A stretch of 64,000 nucleotides of DNA from Acidocella aromatica. Lineage in GTDB: Bacteria; Pseudomonadota; Alphaproteobacteria; Acetobacterales; Acetobacteraceae. Shown here piece by piece: positions 47,007 to 55,326 of this stretch; the stretch's first letter is position 1, and each line of letters starts with the position of its first letter. Where the stretch lies: positions 1-64,000 of the forward strand of contig NZ_JACHFJ010000006.1 of NCBI RefSeq assembly GCF_014201825.1. The letters are read 5' to 3'. A program made the translations under genes and the position numbers. Below the pieces are notes generated by a model that made no database searches, was not told where the DNA came from, and saw only the letters and a list, made by a program, of their open reading frames with translations.

Positions 47007-47755
47007 ACGGCAAGTTCCCGTTTGGCCTTTTCCCTCGCGCACAGCTCAAGCCAGCGGTCCACCACATTGTTGGCGAAACTGGTCTGCGCCGGGCCATAGA
47101 CCACGAAATCGCCTTCCAGCTTGCGCTCCATCGCCTCCAACTCACCCGGCGCAAAACGAGCGCTCAGGCGGAGTTCACGGCCGATCCAGGCATCGGCGAT
47201 CTTCGGCGTGGCCTCGAAATGGCACTGGAAGCCGTAGCAGTTTTTGCCCACCCGGAAAGCTTGGTTCCGCACCGCACCGCCTTGCATCAGCAGTGTCGCG
47301 CTTGGCGGCAGACTGAATGTATCGCTGTGCATCTCGAAGAGTTCGATGGCGCCGTCCAGATGACCCAGCAGCGGATCGTCCGCCGCCGCGAGCACGGGTG
47401 AAAGCGTGGTGAAGCCGAATTCGAGAAAGCCAAGCGGGCGGACCTCGCCGCCGAAGGCGTAAGCCACCGTCTGCGCGCCAAGGCAGGAGCCGAGCACCGG
47501 CTTGCCGTGATCGTCGAACTTATGGATCAGCGCGGCCACCGCGTTGAAGTACGGCGCATGCTCCGGGTCGGCCACCGATATCTCTCCGCCAAACAGGATC
47601 AACCCGTCATACGGGCCGTCATCGGCGGGCAATTCGTCGCCAGCCAGCCGCGAGGCCCAGAACAACTCGTGCCCGCGCGCCGCGATCTCATCTGCCAGCA
47701 CACCGGCTTCCTCGCTCGACCGGACACCACCACCGGCAATACCGAGAATCTTCAT
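46994..47755 (-). CDS. Class I glutamine amidotransferase (gamma-glutamyl-amide hydrolase candidate)
   Basis: A 253-residue GMP-synthase-type GATase domain standing alone. Triad visible: C91 in GSCLGAQ, H179 and E181 in QCHFEA. It hydrolyses a gamma-glutamyl amide bond (glutamine or a gamma-glutamylated amine). Paired divergently with a glutamine-synthetase-like ligase it recalls the AtdA2/TdnT and AtdA1/TdnQ pair of aniline degradation, where one enzyme makes and the other hydrolyses a gamma-glutamylamide. It is not the peptidase C26 PuuD type. Confidence 0.78.
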   Translation of the reverse strand: MKILGIAGGGVRSSEEAGVLADEIAARGHELFWASRLAGDELPADDGPYDGLILFGGEISVADPEHAPYFNAVAALIHKFDDHGKPVLGSCLGAQTVAYAFGGEVRPLGFLEFGFTTLSPVLAAADDPLLGHLDGAIELFEMHSDTFSLPPSATLLMQGGAVRNQAFRVGKNCYGFQCHFEATPKIADAWIGRELRLSARFAPGELEAMERKLEGDFVVYGPAQTSFANNVVDRWLELCAREKAKRELAVQVS

Positions 47756-47798
47756 CCCAAAAGCTCCCGCTAACTGAATATTATAAGGCTGCAGTTAT

Positions 47799-47849
47799 GG
47801 CATATTTGCATTATACGCAATATTAGTGTGTTTAATGCAATATTTGCCC
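47799..47849. promoter_or_regulatory. AT-rich repeated elements in the divergent control region
   Basis: GGCATATTTGCA (47799-47810) and TGCAATATTTGCC (about 47836-47848) are near-repeats. Between them TTGC-N7-GCAA forms an inverted element (47806-47820). The local AT content is far above the neighbourhood. Candidate operators for the XRE-cupin regulator and promoter of the amidotransferase gene. Confidence 0.45.
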
Positions 47850-47933
47850 ATATCGGCATCAATCCGCCCAGTTTTTGAGCGCGGCATCGAAAGCCTCCGA
47901 CCAAAACCGCAAGACCAGCCAAGCCCGCCGCTT

Positions 47934-47949
47934 TGGCACGCAATGTGCA
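47934..47949 (+). promoter_or_regulatory. Sigma-54 (RpoN) type -24/-12 promoter of the gamma-glutamyl ligase gene
   Basis: TGGCACGCAATGTGCA: GG at 47935-47936 and GC at 47947-47948 with exactly 10 bases between, 39 bases before the ATG at 47988. It closely resembles the promoter of the guanidine operon at 1510-1525, implying shared NtrC-type nitrogen control. Confidence 0.82.
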
Positions 47950-47987
47950 ACATCAGCCAGTATAAAATTGCATGGGGAGCAATCTTT

Positions 47988-49388
47988 ATGAGTAATATGC
48001 AAAAATTTCCACATGGGCTGTTGGACCTGTCTTTCGGTTCCCTGCGGAGTGAGGCGAAGGATACAAAATCCGCCGCCGCTTTTCTTGAGGCGCAGGGCAT
48101 CCGCTTCCTGCTGGCCCAGTTCACGGATGTGCATGGCAGCCTCAAGAGCAAATCCGTGCCAGTGCGCTGCCTGGAGAATCTTGTGACGGAGGGTGCCGGG
48201 TTCGCGGGTGCCGCCGTCGCCGGGTTCGACATGACAGTGTTCGACCCCGAATACATGATGGTCGGCGATCTAGAGACGCTGGCCCTGCTGCCTTGGGCGC
48301 CGGGTTATGCGCGTATTCTCGGCACCGGCACCGTGGCGGGCACAGCCTTCGCGCTCGACCCGCGCAATGCCCTGAAAGCGCAATGCGCGCGGCTTGCTGC
48401 TCATGGCTGGATCGCGAATACCGGGCTGGAACCGGAATTCTACCTGCTGCGGCGCGACGAATCCGGCGCACTGCTGCCGTTCGACCCTGCCGACACGCTA
48501 GCCAAACCCGCTTACGATTACCGCAGCCTCGCCAATGTGCGTCCGTTCGTCGAACAGATCGTGGGCTCGCTGCAGGCGTTGGGCATCGGCGTATACCAAA
48601 TCGACCATGAGGACGCGAACGGCCAGTATGAGGTGAACTTTAAGTACGCTGACGCCGTCACCAGCGCCGATAACATCCAGCTCTTCAAAATGGCCGCGAG
48701 CGAGATCGCGCACAGCCTGGGCGGTATTTGCAGCTTCATGCCCAAGCTCAGCGCCACCACCACCGGCAATGGCATGCATGTGCATCTCTCCATCGCAGAT
48801 GCGGGGGGCGATGATCTGTTCCGCGACGACACCGACCCGAAGGGCATGGGTCTCTCACCGCTGGCCTATAAATTCATGGCCGGTGTGTTGAAGCATGCCA
48901 AGGCACTGACCGCGCTGCTGGCACCATCGGTGAACTCCTATAAGCGGCTCGTTGTGGGCACGCCGGATTCGCCATACTGGGCGCCGGTTTACATTGCCTA
49001 TGGCAACAATAACCGTTCCGCCATGGTGCGCATTCCGTATGGGCGCATCGAGATCCGTACCGGCGATGGCGGCATGAATGTCTATCTTGCACTGGCCGCC
49101 ATCATCGCCGCTGGGCTCGATGGCATCGAGAACGATCTCGATCCCGGTGAGCCGCATAACGTCAATTTCTTCACGATGCCGCCCGCGGATGTCGCGGCAC
49201 TGGGCGTGGAAACGCTGCCACAGAATCTCGACCAAGCAATCAACTGCCTGGAAGCCGACACCGTACTGGCCAGCGCCCTCGGCGAGCGACTCGTCAACGC
49301 GTTCATCAAGGTCAAGCGGCAGGAATGGCGCGATTACCACCTGACCGTCTCCCAATGGGAGCTCAACCGTTACCTCACCTTCTTCTGA
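47988..49388 (+). CDS. Glutamine-synthetase-like gamma-glutamylamide ligase (type III/GmaS-GlnT family)
   Basis: A 466-residue GS-fold enzyme. Visible landmarks: VHGSLKSKSVP and GAGFAGAAVAGFDM near the N-terminus, TGLEPEFYL and QIDHEDANGQYEVNF (metal-binding Glu), GNGMHVHLS, and NNRSAMVRIP. Its style is that of gamma-glutamylmethylamide synthetase/GlnT, which joins an amine such as methylamine to glutamate with ATP. An N-terminal extension of about 20 residues precedes the GS fold. The ATG at 47988 follows GGGGAG and sits correctly behind the sigma-54 promoter; longer frames begin upstream of that promoter. Co-transcribed with the PhyH oxygenase. Confidence 0.82.
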   Translation: MSNMQKFPHGLLDLSFGSLRSEAKDTKSAAAFLEAQGIRFLLAQFTDVHGSLKSKSVPVRCLENLVTEGAGFAGAAVAGFDMTVFDPEYMMVGDLETLALLPWAPGYARILGTGTVAGTAFALDPRNALKAQCARLAAHGWIANTGLEPEFYLLRRDESGALLPFDPADTLAKPAYDYRSLANVRPFVEQIVGSLQALGIGVYQIDHEDANGQYEVNFKYADAVTSADNIQLFKMAASEIAHSLGGICSFMPKLSATTTGNGMHVHLSIADAGGDDLFRDDTDPKGMGLSPLAYKFMAGVLKHAKALTALLAPSVNSYKRLVVGTPDSPYWAPVYIAYGNNNRSAMVRIPYGRIEIRTGDGGMNVYLALAAIIAAGLDGIENDLDPGEPHNVNFFTMPPADVAALGVETLPQNLDQAINCLEADTVLASALGERLVNAFIKVKRQEWRDYHLTVSQWELNRYLTFF

Positions 49389-49421
49389 TCAACCCGGCAA
49401 CAGCGAAAACAGGAAGCAAGC

Positions 49422-50297
49422 ATGATCAAGATTACCGAAGCCCAGGCCGAGCAATACCGCCGCGACGGGTTTCTCATCGTGGACAAGATCATCGAGCGCG
49501 AGGAGGCTGCGGCCATTCTCTCACGCTACGAGCCGATGTTCATGCGCAAGGAGTTCGAGACCGGCATCCGCCCTGACGAAGTGAACCTGCCCGAAGGCAA
49601 CCCGCCTTATACGATGCAGATCTGCAATGGCTGGCGCGCCGACCGCACCGTCGCCCGGCATGTGATGTCCGCGGGCCTGGGCGAGGCCTGCGCCAAGTTC
49701 GGCGGCTGGAGCGGCGCACGCGTGATGGTGGATAATCTGCTCTGGAAACCGCCCGCCGGCCGGCCGATCGGCTTTCATCAGGACAGCATGTATGCGCTCT
49801 GGTTCAGCAAACCTGCCCTTACGAGCTGCTGGATCGCGCTGGATGAAACCACCGCCGAGGGCGGCACGCTAATGTATCTGCGCGGCTCACATAAATGGGG
49901 CGAGGCGCAGCCAATCCTGAAATTCCATGGTCCGGAAGACGATCTGAAGGAAGCCCGCGAATGGGCCGAGGCCAATGGGTTCGAGCTGGAGATGGTGCCA
50001 ATCGTGGTGCCGCCGGGTGGCGGCGCGTTTCATGACGGCTGGACTTGGCACGGTTCGCGCATCAACAAGATGCCCAACCCTCGCCGCGCTATCGCCGTGC
50101 ATATGATGCAGTCGGACGTCGAGTTCGTTCCGAACCGCATGAGCATCGGCAACGGGCCGATCTACGGCAAGTACATGAAGTTCGGCTCCAACGAACTCGA
50201 TGAGAACTACTTCCCGATCACCTGGCGCGCAGACGGCTACCGCACCCCGGGGCTGGATGCCTATGTCGAGCGCGGACCGCTCGCCAACGCCGCCTGA
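49422..50297 (+). CDS. Phytanoyl-CoA dioxygenase (PhyH)-family Fe(II)/2-oxoglutarate oxygenase
   Basis: A 291-residue cupin-type oxygenase. The iron triad is H119 and D121 (GFHQDSMY) with H210 (WTWHGS); R221/R222 (NPRRAIAVH) would bind 2-oxoglutarate. Such enzymes hydroxylate or oxidatively demethylate small molecules. It lies 33 bases after the gamma-glutamyl ligase, with GGAAGCAAGC upstream, so its substrate is probably the free amine or the gamma-glutamylated amine. The exact reaction is unknown. Confidence 0.8.
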   Translation: MIKITEAQAEQYRRDGFLIVDKIIEREEAAAILSRYEPMFMRKEFETGIRPDEVNLPEGNPPYTMQICNGWRADRTVARHVMSAGLGEACAKFGGWSGARVMVDNLLWKPPAGRPIGFHQDSMYALWFSKPALTSCWIALDETTAEGGTLMYLRGSHKWGEAQPILKFHGPEDDLKEAREWAEANGFELEMVPIVVPPGGGAFHDGWTWHGSRINKMPNPRRAIAVHMMQSDVEFVPNRMSIGNGPIYGKYMKFGSNELDENYFPITWRADGYRTPGLDAYVERGPLANAA

Positions 50298-50303
50298 CGC
50301 ACT

Positions 50304-50340
50304 GGGCAGGTATGGCCGGGTAATATGGCCATCCCTGCCC
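50304..50340 (+). terminator. Hairpin downstream of the PhyH gene
   Basis: GGGCAGGTATGGCC and GGCCATCCCTGCCC are 14-base arms with one mismatch and a 9-base loop, starting 7 bases after the stop. No T-run follows, so it is an imperfect terminator or an RNA-stabilising structure. Confidence 0.5.
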
Positions 50341-50483
50341 ATGCCGGTTCTGGTTGACCCCCGCACGGTTCCGGTTAACGCTTAATCATGCTGACGCTGC
50401 GCCGCGAAACAAATAAACAAAAAAGCATTTATCACCAATGAATTGCGTAATTTCATTTTGTTATTAAAAGAAAGTCTCCTCCC

Positions 50484-50770
50484 TACATCGAGATCCGCGC
50501 CGTCGACAAGATTTTCGGTTCCCAGGCCAACGGGTACGGGGGCGCTGGACGGGGGCAGCCTGACCATCCGCGACAAGGAGTTCTTTACCCTGCTCGGCCC
50601 CTCGGGCTGCGGCAAGACGTCTCTGCTGCGCATGTTGCGCGGGCTGCGAAACGCCGACACGCGACGAGATCCGTCTGCAAGGGCAAAACATGGTCGAGTT
50701 GCCGCCGCGCGCCAGGCGGGTGAACATGGTCTTCCAGAACTACGCGCTGTTTCCGCATCTCACCGTGATG
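50484..50770 (+). pseudogene. Decayed spermidine/putrescine ABC ATPase (PotA-like) fragment
   Basis: Pieces of a PotA-type ATPase N-terminus run through three reading frames: [15 protein letters not shown] (from 50484), then [20 protein letters not shown] with Walker [10 protein letters not shown] and LLRML, then [20 protein letters not shown] and [14 protein letters not shown] (to 50770). At least two frameshifts and no signature or Walker B motif remain. The sequence joins directly to an unrelated fragment at about 50771. Nonfunctional. Confidence 0.8.
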
Positions 50771-50934
50771 ACCCGATCTCGTATTTCAAACTCGACCACT
50801 ACGATTACCTTCGCCTTGGCGGCATCGTCAAAACACTGAACAAGCCGACGCTGTTCATGATGGAAAACGGTTACGCCGTGGCCGAAATCGGCATCAATGC
50901 CGTGAACGTGCTGAGCGGCTTTCTGGGCGGCTAG
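50771..50934 (+). pseudogene. C-terminal remnant of acetylpolyamine amidohydrolase/histone-deacetylase family gene
   Basis: About 54 residues ([17 protein letters not shown] ... [19 protein letters not shown] ... VLSGFLGG, stop at 50934) resemble the C-terminus of acetylpolyamine aminohydrolases, including the ENGYA element near the active-site tyrosine. The catalytic His/Asp zinc-binding part is gone. The fusion to the PotA-like remnant suggests a deletion that removed the middle of a polyamine uptake and deacetylation locus. Confidence 0.7.
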
Positions 50935-50944
50935 TTCAGCCGCC

Positions 50945-52309
50945 TCAGAACGCCGTCACCTCGCGCAGGCCGATGACAAGCTCGTTACGCAGCTTGCGGC
51001 TCGGGTCGTTCGGGTCCTGAATACCGGCGCCGGGGCTGACGATGTACTGGAGGTCCGGCTGCACCATCAGCCAGGGCATGACCTGCGCGTTATAGGTGAA
51101 TTCGAGCAACTCCTCGGTACCGCGCACCGGCAGGCCGGAATCGCGGTCGAGTGCCGCCGCGCGGCTGCTTACCCGGGCCAGACCAAAATCGATCCCCGCC
51201 TGGTCGTCATCGCGCCCCGGCAGCGGCGCGGTCATGGTGACGCCGCCATTGAAGGAGAAATCGATCTCATTCTGGGCATCCGGCGCGCCCATCACCCGGC
51301 CGAACAGGTTGAGGGTGCGGGCGCTGTCGGACTGGGATTTCCATACCATCTGGTCGACGACGATATAGATGCCGTAATTGCCACGATGCATGATCGCATT
51401 GCCGTTGCTCCTGGCATTGCTGAGGGAGAGGCCATCCGTGCCGTAACGCTGGTCGCGGTAATAACCAGAATCGTACCAGCCGCCGAGCTTGTAGGTGCCG
51501 GGTGGGAAATTGCCGGGCAGGCTGTACTGGTACTCGGCGATCCACAGCGCGCCTGTATTCATGTTGAAATTGGTGCCGTGGTTGTCGAGCATCTGGGCGT
51601 CGTCGGAAAAGGCGCCGCCGCCGGGATTGTCGTCGAACACGCCAGCGAGGATGCTCTGGTTGTCGGTGGGTTTCACCTGCAGGCGCACACCCAGCGATGA
51701 GAGCGGATAAGCCGGCGCGCCGCCGTACAGATCGACCGAAGGGATCATCGGCCAGCCCGCCATGGTGTTGACGAACAGGCTGGAATTCGGGCTGACGATG
51801 AACTCGTTATCGAGGCTCTGCTCACCGAGCTTGATATCCGCCTTGCCGTTGAAGAAGGCCTGATCATACCACAGCTCCCATAGCCGCGTACCGTCCCTGG
51901 CCTCGTTGCCGTTGGCGGTCTGGAGATTGTCTAGGTAGGACGGGCTGAGCTGCTGGCCATGGATTTGCAGCGCGCTGACATGGAACCTGCCGCCCTCCAG
52001 GCCAAAGGCCTGGCCGGTATCCACCTCCAGCGAACCGGTGGTAACCCCTTGCAGCGTGGCGCCGCGTTTCACCCCGCCGCTCACGTTCCCGAGCAGGTTC
52101 TCGCTGTCGTTGAAATCCAGGGTAATACCGTGATCGCCAAGCGGGGACCGCAAGCCTCCCATGTCGCCGAGCAGATTGCTGCGCGACCAGATGCTGTCGG
52201 ATGATGTGCTCTGCGCAAACGCAGGATTGGTTCCCAAAGCCCCAAGCGTTGCCCCCGCCACAAGAAGAGACAAGCCACCCCGTATCCGGTTATTGCCGGA
52301 ACTCCACAT
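50945..52309 (-). CDS. OprB-family carbohydrate-selective porin
   Basis: A 454-residue outer-membrane porin with a signal peptide (hydrophobic core GGLSLLVAGATLGALG, cleavage after AFA). OprB-like landmarks follow: LLGDMGGLRSPLGDHGITLD, LWELWYDQAFFNGKADIKLG, and a C-terminal beta-strand ending in phenylalanine (REVTAF), typical of BAM substrates. It would admit sugars or other small solutes. The start is set by AAGGAGGT. A long perfect palindrome lies between this gene and ppc. Confidence 0.87.
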   Translation of the reverse strand: MWSSGNNRIRGGLSLLVAGATLGALGTNPAFAQSTSSDSIWSRSNLLGDMGGLRSPLGDHGITLDFNDSENLLGNVSGGVKRGATLQGVTTGSLEVDTGQAFGLEGGRFHVSALQIHGQQLSPSYLDNLQTANGNEARDGTRLWELWYDQAFFNGKADIKLGEQSLDNEFIVSPNSSLFVNTMAGWPMIPSVDLYGGAPAYPLSSLGVRLQVKPTDNQSILAGVFDDNPGGGAFSDDAQMLDNHGTNFNMNTGALWIAEYQYSLPGNFPPGTYKLGGWYDSGYYRDQRYGTDGLSLSNARSNGNAIMHRGNYGIYIVVDQMVWKSQSDSARTLNLFGRVMGAPDAQNEIDFSFNGGVTMTAPLPGRDDDQAGIDFGLARVSSRAAALDRDSGLPVRGTEELLEFTYNAQVMPWLMVQPDLQYIVSPGAGIQDPNDPSRKLRNELVIGLREVTAF

Positions 52310-52331
52310 GATTACCTCCTTAATTAACTCT

Positions 52332-52376
52332 GCCGCCAGTTATTGAGAATAATTCTTATTCTCAATAACTGGCGGC
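52332..52376. repeat. Perfect 21-bp-arm palindrome (operator or hairpin) upstream of the porin gene
   Basis: Arms 52332-52352 and 52356-52376 are exact reverse complements around TTC. The core GAGAATAATTCTTATTCTC resembles a Fur box (GATAATGATAATCATTATC, 12 of 19 positions by my count). It lies 22 bases before the porin start and 38 bases after the ppc stop, so it may be an iron-responsive operator, the ppc terminator, or both. Confidence 0.75.
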
Positions 52377-52414
52377 GTAAACGCTTTGCAGGGCTCGGTC
52401 AAGCGCCTCCCGGC

Positions 52415-55195
52415 TTAGCCGCTGTTGCGCAACGCGGCGGCAATGCCGTTGATGGAGATGTGCACGCCCCGGCGGATGCGCTCGGACTCCTCGCGCTCGC
52501 CTTCCTGTGCCGCGCGGTAGCGGCGCAGCATCTCCACCTGCACATGGTTCAGCGGGTCGAGATACGGGAAGCGGTACAGGATCGAGCGCCGCAGCGCCGG
52601 GTTGCGTTCCAGCAGCCCACGCTGGCCGGTGATGGCGAGCAGATGCGCCTTGGTGCGCTCATATTCCGCCGCGATGCGCGGGTAGATCTTGCCACGCAAC
52701 GCTTCGTTCTCCACCAGCGCGGCATAGCGCGCGGCGATACCCATGTCGGCCTTGGCCATCACCATGTCCATGTTCGAGAGCAGCGTGGCGAACACCGGCC
52801 AGTCCTGGAACATCGATTGCAGCAGCCACATCCCCCGCTCGGGTCCGCGCGCGGCCAGTAACGCGTCCACGGCGCTGCCGAAGCCGTACCAGCCCGGTAG
52901 CATCGCCCTGCACTGCGCCCAGGAAAATACCCAGGGAATGGCGCGCAGATCCTCGATATTGCGCCCCTTGGCGCGGCTGGCCGGGCGCGAGCCGAGATTC
53001 AGCGACGCGATTTCGGTGATGACCGTGGAGGCCCAGAAATAATCCTCGAAGCCCGGCGTCTCGTACACAAGGCCGCGATAGGCGGCGAAGGCGGCGTCCG
53101 ACAACTCGCCCAGCGCCTGGGGGAAGCTCGGGGCCAGCGGCTCGGCCAACTCCGGCTCGGCGGTGGCAACCAGCGTGGCGGAGACCAGCACCTCCAGATT
53201 CCGCCGCCCGACCTCGGCATTGCCGTATTTGGCGGCGATCACCTCGCCCTGCTCGGTCAGGCGGATCTGCCCCTGCACCGCCCCACGCGGCTGGGCCAGA
53301 ATGGCCTGGTAGGACGGCCCACCCCCGCGCCCCACCGAGCCGCCGCGGCCATGAAACAGGCGTATCCGCACGCCATGGCGAGCGAACACCTCCACCAGCC
53401 CGACCTCGGCACGGTACAGCTCCCACCCGGAGGTGAGGAAGCCGCCATCCTTGTTGCTGTCGGAATAGCCGAGCATCACCTCCTGGATTTCTGTGCGGGA
53501 CGCCAGCAGATGCCGATAAAGCGGCAGGGAGAATAAAGTCTCCATGATGCCAGGGGCGGCGCGCAAATCGCCGATGGTCTCGAACAGCGGCACGATGTTC
53601 ACATCCAGCGCGCCCTCGGCCGGGCGCAGCAGCCCCGCCTCCTTCAGCAGCACCGCCAGCTCCAGCATGTCCGACACACCATCGGCCTTGGAGATGATCA
53701 TGTTGCGGATGCAGCGGGGGCCGAAACGCAGATGCGCTGCCCGGGCAGCGTCAAAGATCGCCAGCTCCTTCGCCGTCTCGGCGCTGTAAGCCACATGGCG
53801 CGAAGTGAGCGGGCGCGGCGTGGCTAGCTCGGCCAGCAGCAGGGCGATGCGCGCCTCCTCAGCCAGCCCGGCATAATTGGTGCCGGGGGCGGCCACCTCC
53901 AGCAGCTCGCCCACAGTGCGGGCATGGACATCTGAATTCTGGCGCAGATCGAGCGGTGCCAGCGTCCAGCCAAACACACGGGCGGCGCGCAGCAGCGAGC
54001 CGAGGCGGCGCTGGGTGAGCAGTTTCGCCCCATGGCCGAGCAAAGAGCGCTCGATGATCTCCAGCTCGGCGATGAACTCATCCGGGCTGGCATAAGGCTC
54101 GGCAGCGGCGTTGCGGGCCGAGGCGGAGATGGAGCCGGAGGGGCGGTGGCCGAGCAGCACCTCCTGCGTGGCGGCGAGGCGCGCCTGGATCTTGGCCAGG
54201 GCACGGCGGTAGGGCTCGTCGGCCCGGTGTTCCGAGGCATCCGGCGAGGCTTCGGCCAGCTTCAGCAGCTCTGGCGTGACCAATGCCAGCAGCCCGGCGA
54301 GGGGGAGTTCCCGGCGCAGCTTACGCGCCTGCTCGAGGTAGAAGGCAAAGGCGCGCTCGGCCTGTAGCGCCAGCGCGCTGGTGAGGACCTTACCATCCAC
54401 GAAGGGATTGCCGTCGCGGTCGCCGCCGATCCAGCAGCCGACCTCCAGGAAGGAGGGGAGCTTGTCCGCGCCGATCTCCTTCTCCACGGCGGCGTAGAGC
54501 CGGGGCACCTCGGCGAAGAAGGTGGCGTCGAAGAAAGTGAGCGCGTTGGCCACCTCATCCAGCACCGAGAGTTTGGAGGTACGCAGCATGCGCGTCTGCC
54601 ACAGCGTGAACACCAGGGCACGCAGCTCGGTCTCGATCTCGGCGTATTCCTCCTGCGTCTCGGCCAGACGGTCCCGGCGGACCAGCAGGGCGGTGATGGC
54701 GTCCAACGTGTCGAGAATGGAGCGGCGCTGCACCTCGGTGGGGTGGGCGGTGAGCACCGGGGCGATATAGGCGGTCTCGAAGAAGCTTTTCAGTTTCGCG
54801 TCGTCGTAGCCCTGGGCGCGGGCCTGGGCGATGGCGTTAGCCAGCGAGCCCTCGCGCGGCGGCGAGCCGCTGACAAGATGCGCCCGCCAGCGCCGCGTGT
54901 GGTGGTGGTCCTCGGCGATGTTGGCGAGAATGGAGAAATAGCCGAAGGCGCGGGTGATCTTGTTGATCTCGTCGTCCGACAGGCTGGCGAGGATGCCCTC
55001 CAGCTCGGTCTGGGCGGTATGGTCCTGGTTGCGGTGGAAGCGCACGGCAAGCTGGCGCAGCGTCTCGATCAGCCCGTAAACCTGCGCCCCCTCAACGGCG
55101 CGCACCGTGTCGCCCAATATGCGCCCAAGCAAGCGAATGTCGTCATGCAGGGCGTCATCGAGGGATTCGGTGCGGTGGTGGTTCGGTGTCTCCAT
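52415..55195 (-). CDS. ppc: Phosphoenolpyruvate carboxylase
   Basis: A 926-residue enzyme of typical PEPC length that carboxylates PEP to oxaloacetate. Signature 1 VLTAHPTEVQRRS (catalytic His, about residue 151), signature 2 MLGYSDSNKDGG (catalytic Lys) and the glycine loop HGRGGSVGRGGG are intact; the C-terminus ends RNSG as in plant and bacterial enzymes. Serves anaplerosis, and the serine cycle if present. ATG 55195 gives the canonical N-terminus. Confidence 0.96.
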   Translation of the reverse strand: METPNHHRTESLDDALHDDIRLLGRILGDTVRAVEGAQVYGLIETLRQLAVRFHRNQDHTAQTELEGILASLSDDEINKITRAFGYFSILANIAEDHHHTRRWRAHLVSGSPPREGSLANAIAQARAQGYDDAKLKSFFETAYIAPVLTAHPTEVQRRSILDTLDAITALLVRRDRLAETQEEYAEIETELRALVFTLWQTRMLRTSKLSVLDEVANALTFFDATFFAEVPRLYAAVEKEIGADKLPSFLEVGCWIGGDRDGNPFVDGKVLTSALALQAERAFAFYLEQARKLRRELPLAGLLALVTPELLKLAEASPDASEHRADEPYRRALAKIQARLAATQEVLLGHRPSGSISASARNAAAEPYASPDEFIAELEIIERSLLGHGAKLLTQRRLGSLLRAARVFGWTLAPLDLRQNSDVHARTVGELLEVAAPGTNYAGLAEEARIALLLAELATPRPLTSRHVAYSAETAKELAIFDAARAAHLRFGPRCIRNMIISKADGVSDMLELAVLLKEAGLLRPAEGALDVNIVPLFETIGDLRAAPGIMETLFSLPLYRHLLASRTEIQEVMLGYSDSNKDGGFLTSGWELYRAEVGLVEVFARHGVRIRLFHGRGGSVGRGGGPSYQAILAQPRGAVQGQIRLTEQGEVIAAKYGNAEVGRRNLEVLVSATLVATAEPELAEPLAPSFPQALGELSDAAFAAYRGLVYETPGFEDYFWASTVITEIASLNLGSRPASRAKGRNIEDLRAIPWVFSWAQCRAMLPGWYGFGSAVDALLAARGPERGMWLLQSMFQDWPVFATLLSNMDMVMAKADMGIAARYAALVENEALRGKIYPRIAAEYERTKAHLLAITGQRGLLERNPALRRSILYRFPYLDPLNHVQVEMLRRYRAAQEGEREESERIRRGVHISINGIAAALRNSG

Positions 55196-55326
55196 ACCGG
55201 CATGAAACCACGTTCACCCGACACGACAAGTGTTTTTTTGCGCCGCAATAGGACATCGTGGCCGGACGCTTGCCCCACCGCCGGAAACAGGCTCAAAAGC
55301 CACGCACGCGGCAAAGGACGAGAATT

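Noticed and set aside
46994-47755. PuuD-type gamma-glutamyl-GABA hydrolase
   Set aside because: Sequence is of the GMP-synthase-type class I amidotransferase (GSCLGAQ, CHFEA), not the peptidase C26 family to which PuuD belongs.
50443-50934. Intact 163-residue protein with Walker A motif
   Set aside because: The open frame crosses unrelated fragments of two genes and skips through frameshifted parts of the first; it is a pseudogene composite.
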